This document shows, piece after piece, positions 25,956-34,373 of a DNA stretch of 64,000 nucleotides. The position numbers were made by a program, and so were the translations under genes. Numbering within the stretch: position 1 is the first letter of the stretch; each line of letters starts with the position of its first letter. The DNA lies in NCBI RefSeq assembly GCF_003429565.1, contig NZ_QUAK01000076.1:30104-94103 (forward strand), in the 5' to 3' direction. The notes beneath the pieces were generated by a model that saw only the letters and a program-made list of their open reading frames with translations, searched no databases and was not told where the DNA came from. Origin of the DNA: Streptomyces triticagri (GTDB lineage Bacteria > Actinomycetota > Actinomycetes > Streptomycetales > Streptomycetaceae).

Positions 25956-27518
25956 CAGCGCCGGCGTCTCCTTCTTGAGGATCTCGCCGCGGAAGAAGGC
26001 CGGGCTGCGCCGCCCGAAGGCGATCATGATGATCGCGCCGAGGGCAAGCAGGCCGACCCCGATGACGAACACGGAGCCGACACCGAGCACCGAGGACCCG
26101 CTGCCGTACGCCGGGTCCCACATGTCGTAGAGCGTCTTGGCGAAGACGGCGGTGAGCAGCACCCCGCCGACGAACGGGAAGACACCCTTGAAGAGCAGAT
26201 CGCGCCCGCTCGTCCGCAGATCGGCGCGGAAGTACCAGACGCAGGCGAAGGCGGTCAGCGCGTAGTAGAAGCAGATCATGAGGCCGAGGGCGTAGATCGT
26301 GTCGACCAGGACGTGCTCGGAGACCAGGGTCATGACCGTGTAGAAGACCGCCGTCGCGATGCCGGCCGTGACCGTCGCACGGCCCGGCGTCTTGAACCGC
26401 GGGTGCACCTTCGCGTACGAGGCCGGCAGCGCCTCGTACGTGGACATCGCGAGCACCGTACGGGCGACGGGGATGAAGGTGGTCTGCAGGCTGGCGGTCG
26501 CGGAGGCGACCACGGCGACGAAGAGCAGCACGCTGAGGCCGGGGCCCATGACGGGTCCGGCGAGCGCGGCGAAGACGTTCTCGGAGGTCTTCGGATTCCC
26601 GAGACCGAGGCCGCGGTCGCCGGAGCCGACAGCCATCTGCGCGGCGACGCCGGTGGCGAGGTACGAGCCGACCAGGACGATCATCGCGATCAGCGAGGCG
26701 CGGCCGGGGGTGCGGTCACTGCCGACGGTCTCCTCGTTGGCGGTGAGGCAGGTGTCCCAGCCCCAGTACATGAAGATCGACAGCGAGAGGCCCGCGGTGA
26801 AGGCGGCGAAGGAGCCGACGGAGAACGGGTTCAGCCAGGACCAGGAGAAGTCGACGCCGGTGGCGAAGTCGCCGGCCTTCGAGAAGGCCATCGCGACGAA
26901 CATGGCGAGCACCACGAGCTGCAGTCCGACCAGGGCGTACTGCACGCCCTTGGTGGCGGTCATGCCGCGATGACTGACGGCCGTGGCGACCGCGATCAGG
27001 ACGAGACAGGTCACGATGTGCACCGGCTTGCTGTCGTCGAGCGCGGCGACCGATGCGCTGCCGCTGATCTCGCCGAGGAGCAGCCAGAGGTACGAGGTGG
27101 CGACGCCGGCGAGATTCGACAGGACGATGATCGTCGCGATCACCAGGCCCCAGCCGCACATCCAGCCGATGCGCGGGCCGAAGGCCTTCACGGTCCAGGT
27201 GAAGGACGTACCGCAGTCCGGCATGTCCCGGTTGAGCTCCCGGTACGCGAACGCCACGAGCAGCATCGGCAGGAATCCGGCGAGGAAGACGGCCGGCATG
27301 TGCAGACCCACCTCGCCGGCCGTGGACCCGAGGGTGGAGGTCAGGCAGTAGACGGGGGCGACGGTGGAGATGCCGATCACCGCGCTGCCGGCCAGGCCCA
27401 CCGAATTGCCGCCGAGGCCCTTGCCCCGTACGCCGCTGTCGTCGGTGGCCGTTCCCGCGTGCGCGGCGTCGCGCACGCCGTCGTGCACAGTGCCGTCCCG
27501 TGTGCCCAGCTGTGTCAT
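25941..27518 (-). CDS. APC-family amino acid/polyamine permease
   Basis: A 525-residue membrane transporter with about 12 helices. The APC pattern shows in GLAGSAVIGISTVAPVYCLT near helix 1, RELNRDMPDCGTSFTWTVKA after helix 2, and IFMYWGWDTCLTANEE in helix 6. The ATG at 27518 is chosen at MTQLGTRDG. The longer frame upstream is unlikely coding. It imports an amino acid or amine with protons or by exchange. Substrate specificity is unclear. It is convergent with the PHP phosphoesterase and has no partner enzyme beside it. Confidence 0.88.
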   Translation of the reverse strand: MTQLGTRDGTVHDGVRDAAHAGTATDDSGVRGKGLGGNSVGLAGSAVIGISTVAPVYCLTSTLGSTAGEVGLHMPAVFLAGFLPMLLVAFAYRELNRDMPDCGTSFTWTVKAFGPRIGWMCGWGLVIATIIVLSNLAGVATSYLWLLLGEISGSASVAALDDSKPVHIVTCLVLIAVATAVSHRGMTATKGVQYALVGLQLVVLAMFVAMAFSKAGDFATGVDFSWSWLNPFSVGSFAAFTAGLSLSIFMYWGWDTCLTANEETVGSDRTPGRASLIAMIVLVGSYLATGVAAQMAVGSGDRGLGLGNPKTSENVFAALAGPVMGPGLSVLLFVAVVASATASLQTTFIPVARTVLAMSTYEALPASYAKVHPRFKTPGRATVTAGIATAVFYTVMTLVSEHVLVDTIYALGLMICFYYALTAFACVWYFRADLRTSGRDLLFKGVFPFVGGVLLTAVFAKTLYDMWDPAYGSGSSVLGVGSVFVIGVGLLALGAIIMIAFGRRSPAFFRGEILKKETPALVVPE

Positions 27519-27692
27519 GGACGGAAACGTTAAGCGCTGCGATATCCATGCCGGTGGGGTGCACGGTGGCGGCGGAGAGCGCCCGCGGGCCGTAACCATG
27601 GGCCGGCGCCGGAAACGGAATCCGCAGGTGCGTCCGTTTTGTGGCGAATCAAAATTTTCCGACGGCGGGCTCCGAGGCTCAGGCGGTACGCC

Positions 27693-29711
27693 TCACCCCG
27701 CCTCGTCGAGCAGCGTGAAGAAGGTGTCGCCCCGTACCAGCTCGAAGGGGTCCCCGAGGAGCCCGGCCAGCTCGGCGATGTCGCCCGGTGTCCAGTTCCA
27801 GGCGTTGATCGCGCCCGCGATGAACATCGGGGAGTTCCCGTCCCAGTCCCCGATGTGGGCGAGCAGGCTCTCGTGGTACTCCGCGGCGCTCCCGGTCGGC
27901 GAGAAGTTGCCGATGACGGGCACGCCGGCCGGCCTGATCTGCAGGTCGCCGCTCTCCCAGGACTGGATGATGCCGCGCACCGGCGCATGGTCCCGGTACG
28001 AGGCGACCACCCGCTCGTCGAACGGGATCCAGCCGTCGTCCTCCTCGGTGCGCGGGTTGTACGCGTACACCAGGTCAATGCCGGTGTGGCGCATGTAGTG
28101 GCCGGTCAGCTCGGTGTAGCGGTCCAGGATGTCCGCGGGCCACGCGCCGGCGTAGGAGTAGCCGGCGCCCGAGGGGCCGCAGATCAGCAGGTCGTTGGCG
28201 GTGGCGGTGCGCTGGTAGTGCGCGAGGAGCGCCGGGCCGATGTCGGCGAGCAGCGGGCTGACGGTCCAGTTGACCGGGACCTTGCCGCGGTCCGTGTGGT
28301 CCCACAGTTCGCGCATGTGGCGCTGGCAGTACTGGACGTTGTCGCCCTCGCCGACGGTCAGGGTGAGGTACACGCGATTGCGGAGATCGGCGGCCGGCGC
28401 CTTCGGGACCCGGTCGGAGATCTCGGCGCCGACCCCGGCGTGCACGGTGCCGTTCATGTAGAAGTCGGCGGGCACCACCGGCACCCCGTGCTGCGAGGCA
28501 CGGTCGACGCCGCCCCACTCGCCGGCGACGTCGTTGGAGAACCAGCCGGTGTACGGGGTGCCGGGCGCCAGTTCCGCGAAGACCTCGTCGAGTACGTCGC
28601 CGGTCTCGCCGGACGGGGGCAGCCATACGGTCATGGCCTGTGCTGCGACGGCGTAGTCGCGGAAGTACGGGAAGGGCTCCACCCGGGTCGGCTTCGCGGT
28701 CGTCGCCGTCACCAGGAACTGGTTGAACATGTCGGCCCGGAATTCGAGCTTCTTCGTGCCGGGCGGTGCCTCGAAGCGGTACACGAAGTAGCCGCCACCG
28801 TCGCAGAAGCGCGACGGGATCTCGCTGGAGACGGCCGAGCCGTCCGAGGAGAACAGGAAGGGCTCCTCGGCGTCGGTGCCCGGCGTGAACGCGGCGATCT
28901 CCGTACCGTCCGCGAGGACCGCGACCTCGCCGACCGACGCGCCCCAGCCGTCGTCCTCGAAGGAGTCCTGGAAGCGCAGAAAGACGCCGTCGTCGCCGCC
29001 GAGTTCGGCGCTCAGGTCCAGGGTGCGGACCTCGCGGTTGGAGCGGTCGCGGATGCGCTCCTTCTCGCGGGCGACCTCACGCCACTTCACCCCCTCGATC
29101 TCCACCGTGCGGGTCGGCGGGAGGCCGGCGACCAGGACGTCGGAGCAGCGCGGGAAGAGGTGCTCGAGCTGCCAGCGGTAGGTGGCGGCGGGATCGGCGG
29201 CGTCGAAGCGGCCGCGCAGGTCCTCGATGATCTTCAGGCCGTACTTCTCGGCCTGTTCGGCGGTCGCGGCGACGGCGCCCTCGATGCCGGCCAGGGTGGT
29301 GGCGACGTTGACGGAGTCCGGGACGCCGGGGTCGTGCAGGATCGCGCCACCGATCTCGTGGCGGTAGCGGTCGAAGAGGGCGAGCGGGTCGTCGTGTTCG
29401 GTGACGTCGGCGCCCGTACTGCTCAGCCAGGTGCGGTCGGCGCCGCTGTCCTCGAAGGCGAAGTCGAAGTACAGACGGGGCTGTTCGCGGTTGACGACGC
29501 CCTGGAGGGTCGTCAGGAGCAGTTGGTCGTAGCCGTGCAGGGCGCCCACGCCGGCGACGTCCAGGTGAGTGGCGCGGCCGAAGGACGGCAGCATCGGGGT
29601 GGAGGTCGAGCCCAAGGCATGGGCAGTGGCGGGCAGTTGGGCGCCGAGGACGCCCGCGGCGAGTACGGCCCCGTTGGCCCGCAGGAAGGTTCGTCTGGAC
29701 ACGTTGCGCAT
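27693..29711 (-). CDS. Tat-exported GxGYxYP-domain putative glycoside hydrolase
   Basis: A 672-residue protein with a Tat signal (SRRTFLRANGAVLAAG, residues 5-20, then AxA). The C-terminal half contains the family-defining GPSGAGYSYAGAWP segment, preceded by NWTVSPLLADIGPALL. These mark the GxGYxYP putative glycoside hydrolase domain and its N-terminal partner domain. Enzyme activity of this family is poorly known. The ATG at 29711 follows GAGGAG at 8 nt. It is divergent from the GH2 glycosidase at 29923 across tandem 21-bp repeats, which suggests joint control for use of the same polysaccharide or glycoconjugate. Confidence 0.85.
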   Translation of the reverse strand: MRNVSRRTFLRANGAVLAAGVLGAQLPATAHALGSTSTPMLPSFGRATHLDVAGVGALHGYDQLLLTTLQGVVNREQPRLYFDFAFEDSGADRTWLSSTGADVTEHDDPLALFDRYRHEIGGAILHDPGVPDSVNVATTLAGIEGAVAATAEQAEKYGLKIIEDLRGRFDAADPAATYRWQLEHLFPRCSDVLVAGLPPTRTVEIEGVKWREVAREKERIRDRSNREVRTLDLSAELGGDDGVFLRFQDSFEDDGWGASVGEVAVLADGTEIAAFTPGTDAEEPFLFSSDGSAVSSEIPSRFCDGGGYFVYRFEAPPGTKKLEFRADMFNQFLVTATTAKPTRVEPFPYFRDYAVAAQAMTVWLPPSGETGDVLDEVFAELAPGTPYTGWFSNDVAGEWGGVDRASQHGVPVVPADFYMNGTVHAGVGAEISDRVPKAPAADLRNRVYLTLTVGEGDNVQYCQRHMRELWDHTDRGKVPVNWTVSPLLADIGPALLAHYQRTATANDLLICGPSGAGYSYAGAWPADILDRYTELTGHYMRHTGIDLVYAYNPRTEEDDGWIPFDERVVASYRDHAPVRGIIQSWESGDLQIRPAGVPVIGNFSPTGSAAEYHESLLAHIGDWDGNSPMFIAGAINAWNWTPGDIAELAGLLGDPFELVRGDTFFTLLDEAG

Positions 29712-29785
29712 GTTCACAGCTCCTCGCGTCACGGTGACAGCGTTATCAACGGCCGGGGAAACTGCCCGCGCCGAGCGCCACTGTG

Positions 29786-29827
29786 CATGGATCCGACATC
29801 GTTGTCCATGGATCCGACCTCGTTGTC
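29786..29827. repeat. Two tandem 21-bp repeats between divergent glycosidase genes
   Basis: 29786-29806 and 29807-29827 are head-to-tail copies beginning CATGGATCCGAC and ending TCGTTGTC, differing at a single base. A decayed third copy may follow (CGTCGATCTG). The period of 21 bp equals two DNA turns. They lie in the 211-bp divergent promoter gap (29712-29922), so stacked regulator binding on one face is plausible. Confidence 0.7.
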
Positions 29828-29922
29828 CGTCGATCTGCCGGAGTTCTGCGAGAGCTCTTTCCAACGATGTAATCCTGTGCTGCAATAACCGCCCTTTCCC
29901 CCATCATTCGCCGAGGAGCGCC

Positions 29923-31830
29923 ATGTCTTCGCCGAGGAGCGCCACGTCCGCCCCGTCCCCCGCACCGGCTGCCCTCCCCGACCCGTCGCAGCCGCGATCC
30001 GAACAGACACCGGCCGAGCAGCCGCGCCCGGAGTACCCGCGCCCGAGCTTCGTCCGTACGGACTGGCTGAATCTCAACGGCACTTGGGAGTTCGCCCGCG
30101 ACCCCGGCGACAGCGGCCTCGAGCGCGGACTGGTCGAGGCCGCGGAGCTGCCCGAGCGGATCACCGTGCCGTTCTGCCCGGAGTCGGAGCTGTCCGGCAT
30201 CGGCGACACCGACTTCCATCACGCCGTCTGGTACCGGCGTACGGTGCGGATCCCCGCCGAATGGACCGGCCGCCGCCCCGTACTGCACTTCGGCGCCGTC
30301 GACCACGATGCGACCGTCTGGGTCAACGGCCGCGAAATCGCCCGCCACAGCGGCGGTTTCACCTCCTTCGCCGCGGACATCGGCGATGCGGTACGACCCG
30401 GCGAGGACGCGGTGATCGTCGTACGGGCCCGGGACGCCGCGCAGGGCCCGCAGGCACGCGGCAAGCAGTCCACCCTGTACGCCAACCACACCTGCCTGTA
30501 CCACCGGACCACCGGCATCTGGCAGACCGTGTGGCTGGAGCCGGTGGCCCCGACCCACCTCCGACGCCCGCGCATCACACCGGACTTCGCGGCGGGCTGC
30601 TTCCATCTGGAGCTCCCGCTGGCGGGCAGCCGCGCGGGCCACCGGGTCCGCGCCCGCCTCACCGACGACGCCGGCACCGTGTCCGAGGCCGAGGTGCCCG
30701 CCCACCTCGACCTGGCCCCGCGCCTGGTCCTGCCCGTACCCGAGGAGCGCCGCCGCCCGTGGTCGCCCGCGGACCCGCACCTGTACGAGGTGCACCTGGA
30801 CGTGCTCGACCCGGACGGCACGGTCGTCGACTCGGCGCGCTGCACCACCGGACTGCGCTCCGTCTCCATCGACGGCAAGCGGATCCTGCTCAACGGCGAA
30901 CCGGTCTTCCAGCGCCTCGTCCTGGACCAGGGCTACTACCCCGACGGCCTGATGACGGCCCCCTCCGACGACGCCCTGGTCCGCGACATCGAGCTGTCCC
31001 TCGCCGCCGGATTCAACGGCGCGCGCCTGCACCAGAAGGTCTTCGAGGAGCGCTTCCTGCACCACGCGGACCGCCTCGGCTACCTGGTCTGGGGCGAGTT
31101 CGGCGACTGGGGCGCCTCGCCGGGCCCGCTCAGCGACGACAACCAGCAGGCCACCCCCGGATTCATCACCCAGTGGCTGGAGGCCGTCGAACGCGACTAC
31201 AACCACCCCTCCCTCATCGGCTGGTGCCCGCTCAACGAGACCCGCCAGCTGCTCCACGACCGCAACACCACCCTCGACGACGTCACCCGCGGCATGTTCC
31301 TGGCCACCAAGGCCGCCGACACCACACGGCCCGTCATCGACGCCTCCGGCTACTCCCACCGCGTCCCGGAGACCGACGTCTACGACTCGCACTGCTACGA
31401 GCAGGACCCCGAGGCGTTCCGCGCCCTGATGTCCGGCCTCGACAAGGACCGGCCGTTCGTCAATCCGGACGACGAGCCCGGTGACGCGGTCTGGTCCACG
31501 CCGTATGCCGGACAGCCCTATTTCTGCAGCGAGTTCGGCGGCATCTGGTGGAACCCGGACGCCGCCGTCCCGGCCGACACCGACCGCAGCACGTCCTGGG
31601 GATACGGCGAACGCCCGCGCGACGAGGAGGACTTCCACCACCGCTTCGAGGGCCTGACCGGCGTGCTCCTCGACGACCCCGACATGTTCGGCTACTGCTA
31701 CACCCAGCTCACCGACGTCTTCCAGGAGCAGAACGGCATCTACCGCTTCGACCGCTCCGAGAAGCTGGACGTGGCACGGGTGCGCGCGGCACAGCAGCGG
31801 ACGGCGGCGTACGAGAGGGGCGGGGCGTGA
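29923..31830 (+). CDS. Glycoside hydrolase family 2 protein
   Basis: A 635-residue retaining glycosidase. The sugar-binding domain holds WLNLNGTWEFARDPGD and WYRRTVRIP. An immunoglobulin-like domain follows, then the TIM barrel. The acid/base is E439 in CPLNET and the nucleophile is E537 in FCSEFGG. There is no signal peptide, so it works in the cytosol on imported oligosaccharides. The family includes beta-galactosidases, beta-glucuronidases and beta-mannosidases, and the exact linkage cannot be told. The ATG at 29923 has GAGGAG just upstream. It is divergent from the GxGYxYP protein. Confidence 0.92.
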   Translation: MSSPRSATSAPSPAPAALPDPSQPRSEQTPAEQPRPEYPRPSFVRTDWLNLNGTWEFARDPGDSGLERGLVEAAELPERITVPFCPESELSGIGDTDFHHAVWYRRTVRIPAEWTGRRPVLHFGAVDHDATVWVNGREIARHSGGFTSFAADIGDAVRPGEDAVIVVRARDAAQGPQARGKQSTLYANHTCLYHRTTGIWQTVWLEPVAPTHLRRPRITPDFAAGCFHLELPLAGSRAGHRVRARLTDDAGTVSEAEVPAHLDLAPRLVLPVPEERRRPWSPADPHLYEVHLDVLDPDGTVVDSARCTTGLRSVSIDGKRILLNGEPVFQRLVLDQGYYPDGLMTAPSDDALVRDIELSLAAGFNGARLHQKVFEERFLHHADRLGYLVWGEFGDWGASPGPLSDDNQQATPGFITQWLEAVERDYNHPSLIGWCPLNETRQLLHDRNTTLDDVTRGMFLATKAADTTRPVIDASGYSHRVPETDVYDSHCYEQDPEAFRALMSGLDKDRPFVNPDDEPGDAVWSTPYAGQPYFCSEFGGIWWNPDAAVPADTDRSTSWGYGERPRDEEDFHHRFEGLTGVLLDDPDMFGYCYTQLTDVFQEQNGIYRFDRSEKLDVARVRAAQQRTAAYERGGA

Positions 31831-31928
31831 CGCCGGTTTCGCGGCGGGGGCTGGTCGACCCGTGGCACGTGGACCTGCTAGCGGAGTTCGGTGACCCCGC
31901 CGGACCGGCACCAGGCGTCGCTGCGCGG

Positions 31929-32573
31929 CTACTGGCCTAGCGGCACCCCGTGTTCGTCCGCAAAGGCCCGTCGGCACAGGCCATGGCAGAAGCCGTACAG
32001 GGCACCCTCATGCACCAGCGTGAGCGTGGAGTCGTCGAGGACCACACTCATGCCGCAGATCGGGTCGATCAGCGTGCCCTGCGGCGGCTTCGACGGGTGG
32101 ACGGCGGCCTTGTCGCGGTACGGACGGGAGATGAGTTCCGTGAGGTCCATGCTGCCCATGGCCTTCCCGTGGATCCCGACGCCACCCTCGGTGATGCCGT
32201 CCACGAGGATCACCGCATGTGGTTCGCGCCGGACCCGCTCGGGGTCGCGGCCGGCGTCCTGCTCGGTCTCAGCCAGCACGCTGGTCACGATCTCGACGGT
32301 GTAGCCACTCATCTCCTTGCGCCACGATGCCGGAACGGTGACCCGCACCAGGTAGCGCGGTGGATCGGCCGGGTCCGCCGTCGGCCTCTGGCCGAGGACC
32401 CACGTGGCGGGCTCGTGCACGAGTACCTGCGTGATCGTGCGCTGGGCGTCGATGATCTCGATGGCGTGACTGTCGTCCTCGACCATGAGCGTGTCGATGA
32501 GCCGGTGTCCCAGCTTCCGCCGCTCCTCGTCGCTCAAGGCGCCTCTGGGCACGAAGACCTCGATCAGCAGCAT
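31929..32573 (-). CDS. Tautomerase-like N-terminus joined to a YHS domain
   Basis: A 214-residue cytosolic protein. The N-terminal part (MLLIEVFVPRGALSDEERRK then LGHRLIDTLM) resembles tautomerase/MIF-like chains, although a residue other than proline follows the initiator Met. Residues 172-210 form a YHS domain: DPICGMSVVLDD, then GALYGFCHGLCRRAF with Cys placed as in metal-binding YHS modules of copper and mercury proteins. The ATG at 32573 has AGGAG at 7 nt. The combination is unusual. A metal or small-molecule sensing role is guesswork. It is convergent with the GH2 gene. Confidence 0.72.
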   Translation of the reverse strand: MLLIEVFVPRGALSDEERRKLGHRLIDTLMVEDDSHAIEIIDAQRTITQVLVHEPATWVLGQRPTADPADPPRYLVRVTVPASWRKEMSGYTVEIVTSVLAETEQDAGRDPERVRREPHAVILVDGITEGGVGIHGKAMGSMDLTELISRPYRDKAAVHPSKPPQGTLIDPICGMSVVLDDSTLTLVHEGALYGFCHGLCRRAFADEHGVPLGQ

Positions 32574-32897
32574 CACGTACTCCTGTCGCGCGATCGACTG
32601 TGATGTCACGGCCCACTGTGTCCCGAAGGGATATATGGGGAATCCAACGCGGGGATGAGCTGTGCCCTACTCCGAGGAAGGTAGTCCGGGTGGGTGCGCG
32701 GTCCACGGGATGTAGAACTGTGCTCCTGGGCTGCCGCGTTGACTTCGGGGTTCGCCTAGCAGGGATGGTCGATCGAATGGGCTTGCACCTGTGGTCTCAC
32801 CTCCCTCTGCAGTCGCTCCAGATCGACGGGCAGGACCTCGCCCCGGTCCGCGGCAACTCGAAGCTCGGTCGTGAGCCGGTGCCGCTGTAGCAGCGCT
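32574..32897. other. 324-bp gap without a recognised gene
   Basis: This gap separates the YHS gene start from the aldehyde dehydrogenase stop. A minus-strand frame of 60 codons (32756-32938) overlaps the dehydrogenase end and encodes a plausible soluble tail (LERLQREVRPQVQAHSIDHP), but it has no ribosome-binding site or recognised match. It may be a gene remnant. The GATATAT at about 32629 is an AT-rich spot that could be part of the YHS gene promoter. Confidence 0.4.
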
Positions 32898-34373
32898 TCA
32901 CCCCGCCCAAACCACCGACTGCATCTCGCTGTACGCATGCAGGGCGTACGAGCCCACGTCTCGGCCCACGCCGCTTTGTTTGAAGCCGCCGAAGGGGGAC
33001 TCCATGTTGCGGCCGATGGTGTTGATGCCTACGCCGCCGGAGCGGAGGTGGGCGGCGAGGCGGAAGGCTCGAGGGGTGTCGGTGGTCCAGATGTAGTCGA
33101 TGAGGCCGTAGTCGGTGTCGTTGGCGAGGGCGAGGCCTTCGTCCTCGTCGTCGAAGGGGACGACCACGACGACCGGGCCGAAGATCTCCTCGCGGACGAT
33201 GCGCATGTCGGCGGTGCAGTCGGCGAAGAGGGTGGGTGCGACGTAGAAACCCTGCTCCAGGGGCGGGCGTTCGCCGCCCGCGACCAGTTTCGCGCCCTCC
33301 TTGCGGCCGAGCGAGACGTACGACTCGATGCGGTCGCGGTGGGCGGCGGAGATGACCGGGCCGACGACCGTGCCGCGGGCGCGGGGGTCGCCGAGCGGGA
33401 GCCGCGCGAGGTATCCCGCAAGGCCCTCCACCAGGCGTTCGTAGATGCCTCGTTGGGCGATCACGCGGGTCGGGGCCGTGCAGATCTGGCCGCTGTAGAA
33501 GGAGTACGTGGTGCCGATGCCGGCGATCGCGGCGTCCAGGTCGGCGTCGTCGAGGACGAGGGCCGCGCCCTTGCCACCGAGCTCCATCAACTGGCGTTTC
33601 ATGCCGCGGCCGCAGACCTCGGCGATGCGCTGACCGACCGCCGTACTGCCGGTGAAGCTGACCATGTCGACGTGCGGGGAGTCCACGGCCGCCTCGCCCA
33701 CTTCGGGCCGGGCGCCGCTGACGACGTTCACGACGCCGGGCGGTGCGCCCGCCTCGCTCAGGGCGGTGGCCATCCGGTAGACGGAGAGCGGGTCCTGGGG
33801 CGCCGGTTTGACGACCACCGTGTTGCCCATGGCCAGGGCGGGTGCCACCTTGCCCGCCGGGTTGGCCCAGGGGTTGTTGTACGAGGTGATGCAGGTGACG
33901 ACGCCGACGGGGCGGCGGACCGCGAGTGCGCCGAGCACACCGCCCTTGCCCATCGGGCCGGCCGGGGTGACCTGCGGGGGCAGGGCCTGCTCGACGGGTT
34001 CGAGTGCGCCCTTCGCGTACCGCTTGAAGCGGGCGATGCCCACGCCGACCTGCATGCCGCGGGCGGTGCCGGTGGTGGCGCCGCTCTCGGCCTGGGCCAG
34101 TTCGGCGTGTGCGGCGAGGTCGCGCTGCATGAGGCCGGCCGCGCGGTCGAGTACGGCCGCACGCTCCTCCGGCGTCGTACGGGACCAGGCGCCGAAGGCG
34201 TCCGCGGCGGCGGCCGCCGCCTCCTGCACCTGGGCGCGGCTCGCCTCGGGCGCGAGCCCGACGGTCTCCTCCGTCGCCGGGTCGACGACCGGATAGTGGC
34301 CGCCTTCCGGCTCGACCCACTCCCCCGCGATGAACAGCCGCTGTTCGTCGGGCTGTTGGGCGATGCTGCTCAC
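32898..34373 (-). CDS. Aldehyde dehydrogenase
   Basis: A 491-residue NAD(P)-dependent enzyme that oxidises an aldehyde to the acid. The catalytic Cys is C298 in GQICTAPTR and the general base is E264 in MELGGKG. The cofactor segment SFTGSTAVGQRI and the closing ESPFGGFKQSGVGRD are typical. The GTG start overlaps the stop of the upstream deacylase-like gene (GTGA, 34370-34373), so the two are translated together. The much longer open frame running to 36197 is the shadow of that gene. It is probably part of the catabolic set at 32.9-41 kb. The substrate is unknown. Confidence 0.94.
   Translation of the reverse strand: MSSIAQQPDEQRLFIAGEWVEPEGGHYPVVDPATEETVGLAPEASRAQVQEAAAAAADAFGAWSRTTPEERAAVLDRAAGLMQRDLAAHAELAQAESGATTGTARGMQVGVGIARFKRYAKGALEPVEQALPPQVTPAGPMGKGGVLGALAVRRPVGVVTCITSYNNPWANPAGKVAPALAMGNTVVVKPAPQDPLSVYRMATALSEAGAPPGVVNVVSGARPEVGEAAVDSPHVDMVSFTGSTAVGQRIAEVCGRGMKRQLMELGGKGAALVLDDADLDAAIAGIGTTYSFYSGQICTAPTRVIAQRGIYERLVEGLAGYLARLPLGDPRARGTVVGPVISAAHRDRIESYVSLGRKEGAKLVAGGERPPLEQGFYVAPTLFADCTADMRIVREEIFGPVVVVVPFDDEDEGLALANDTDYGLIDYIWTTDTPRAFRLAAHLRSGGVGINTIGRNMESPFGGFKQSGVGRDVGSYALHAYSEMQSVVWAG

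Noticed and set aside
31831..31928. Possible protein tail after the GH2 stop (LVDPWHVDLLAEFGDPAG)
   Set aside because: Too short, with no start signal. The protein-like look is expected by chance in this base composition.
32756..32938. A 60-codon minus-strand frame overlapping the aldehyde dehydrogenase end
   Set aside because: No ribosome-binding site, an overlap with a certain gene, and no match recognised. Kept only as a note in the gap description.
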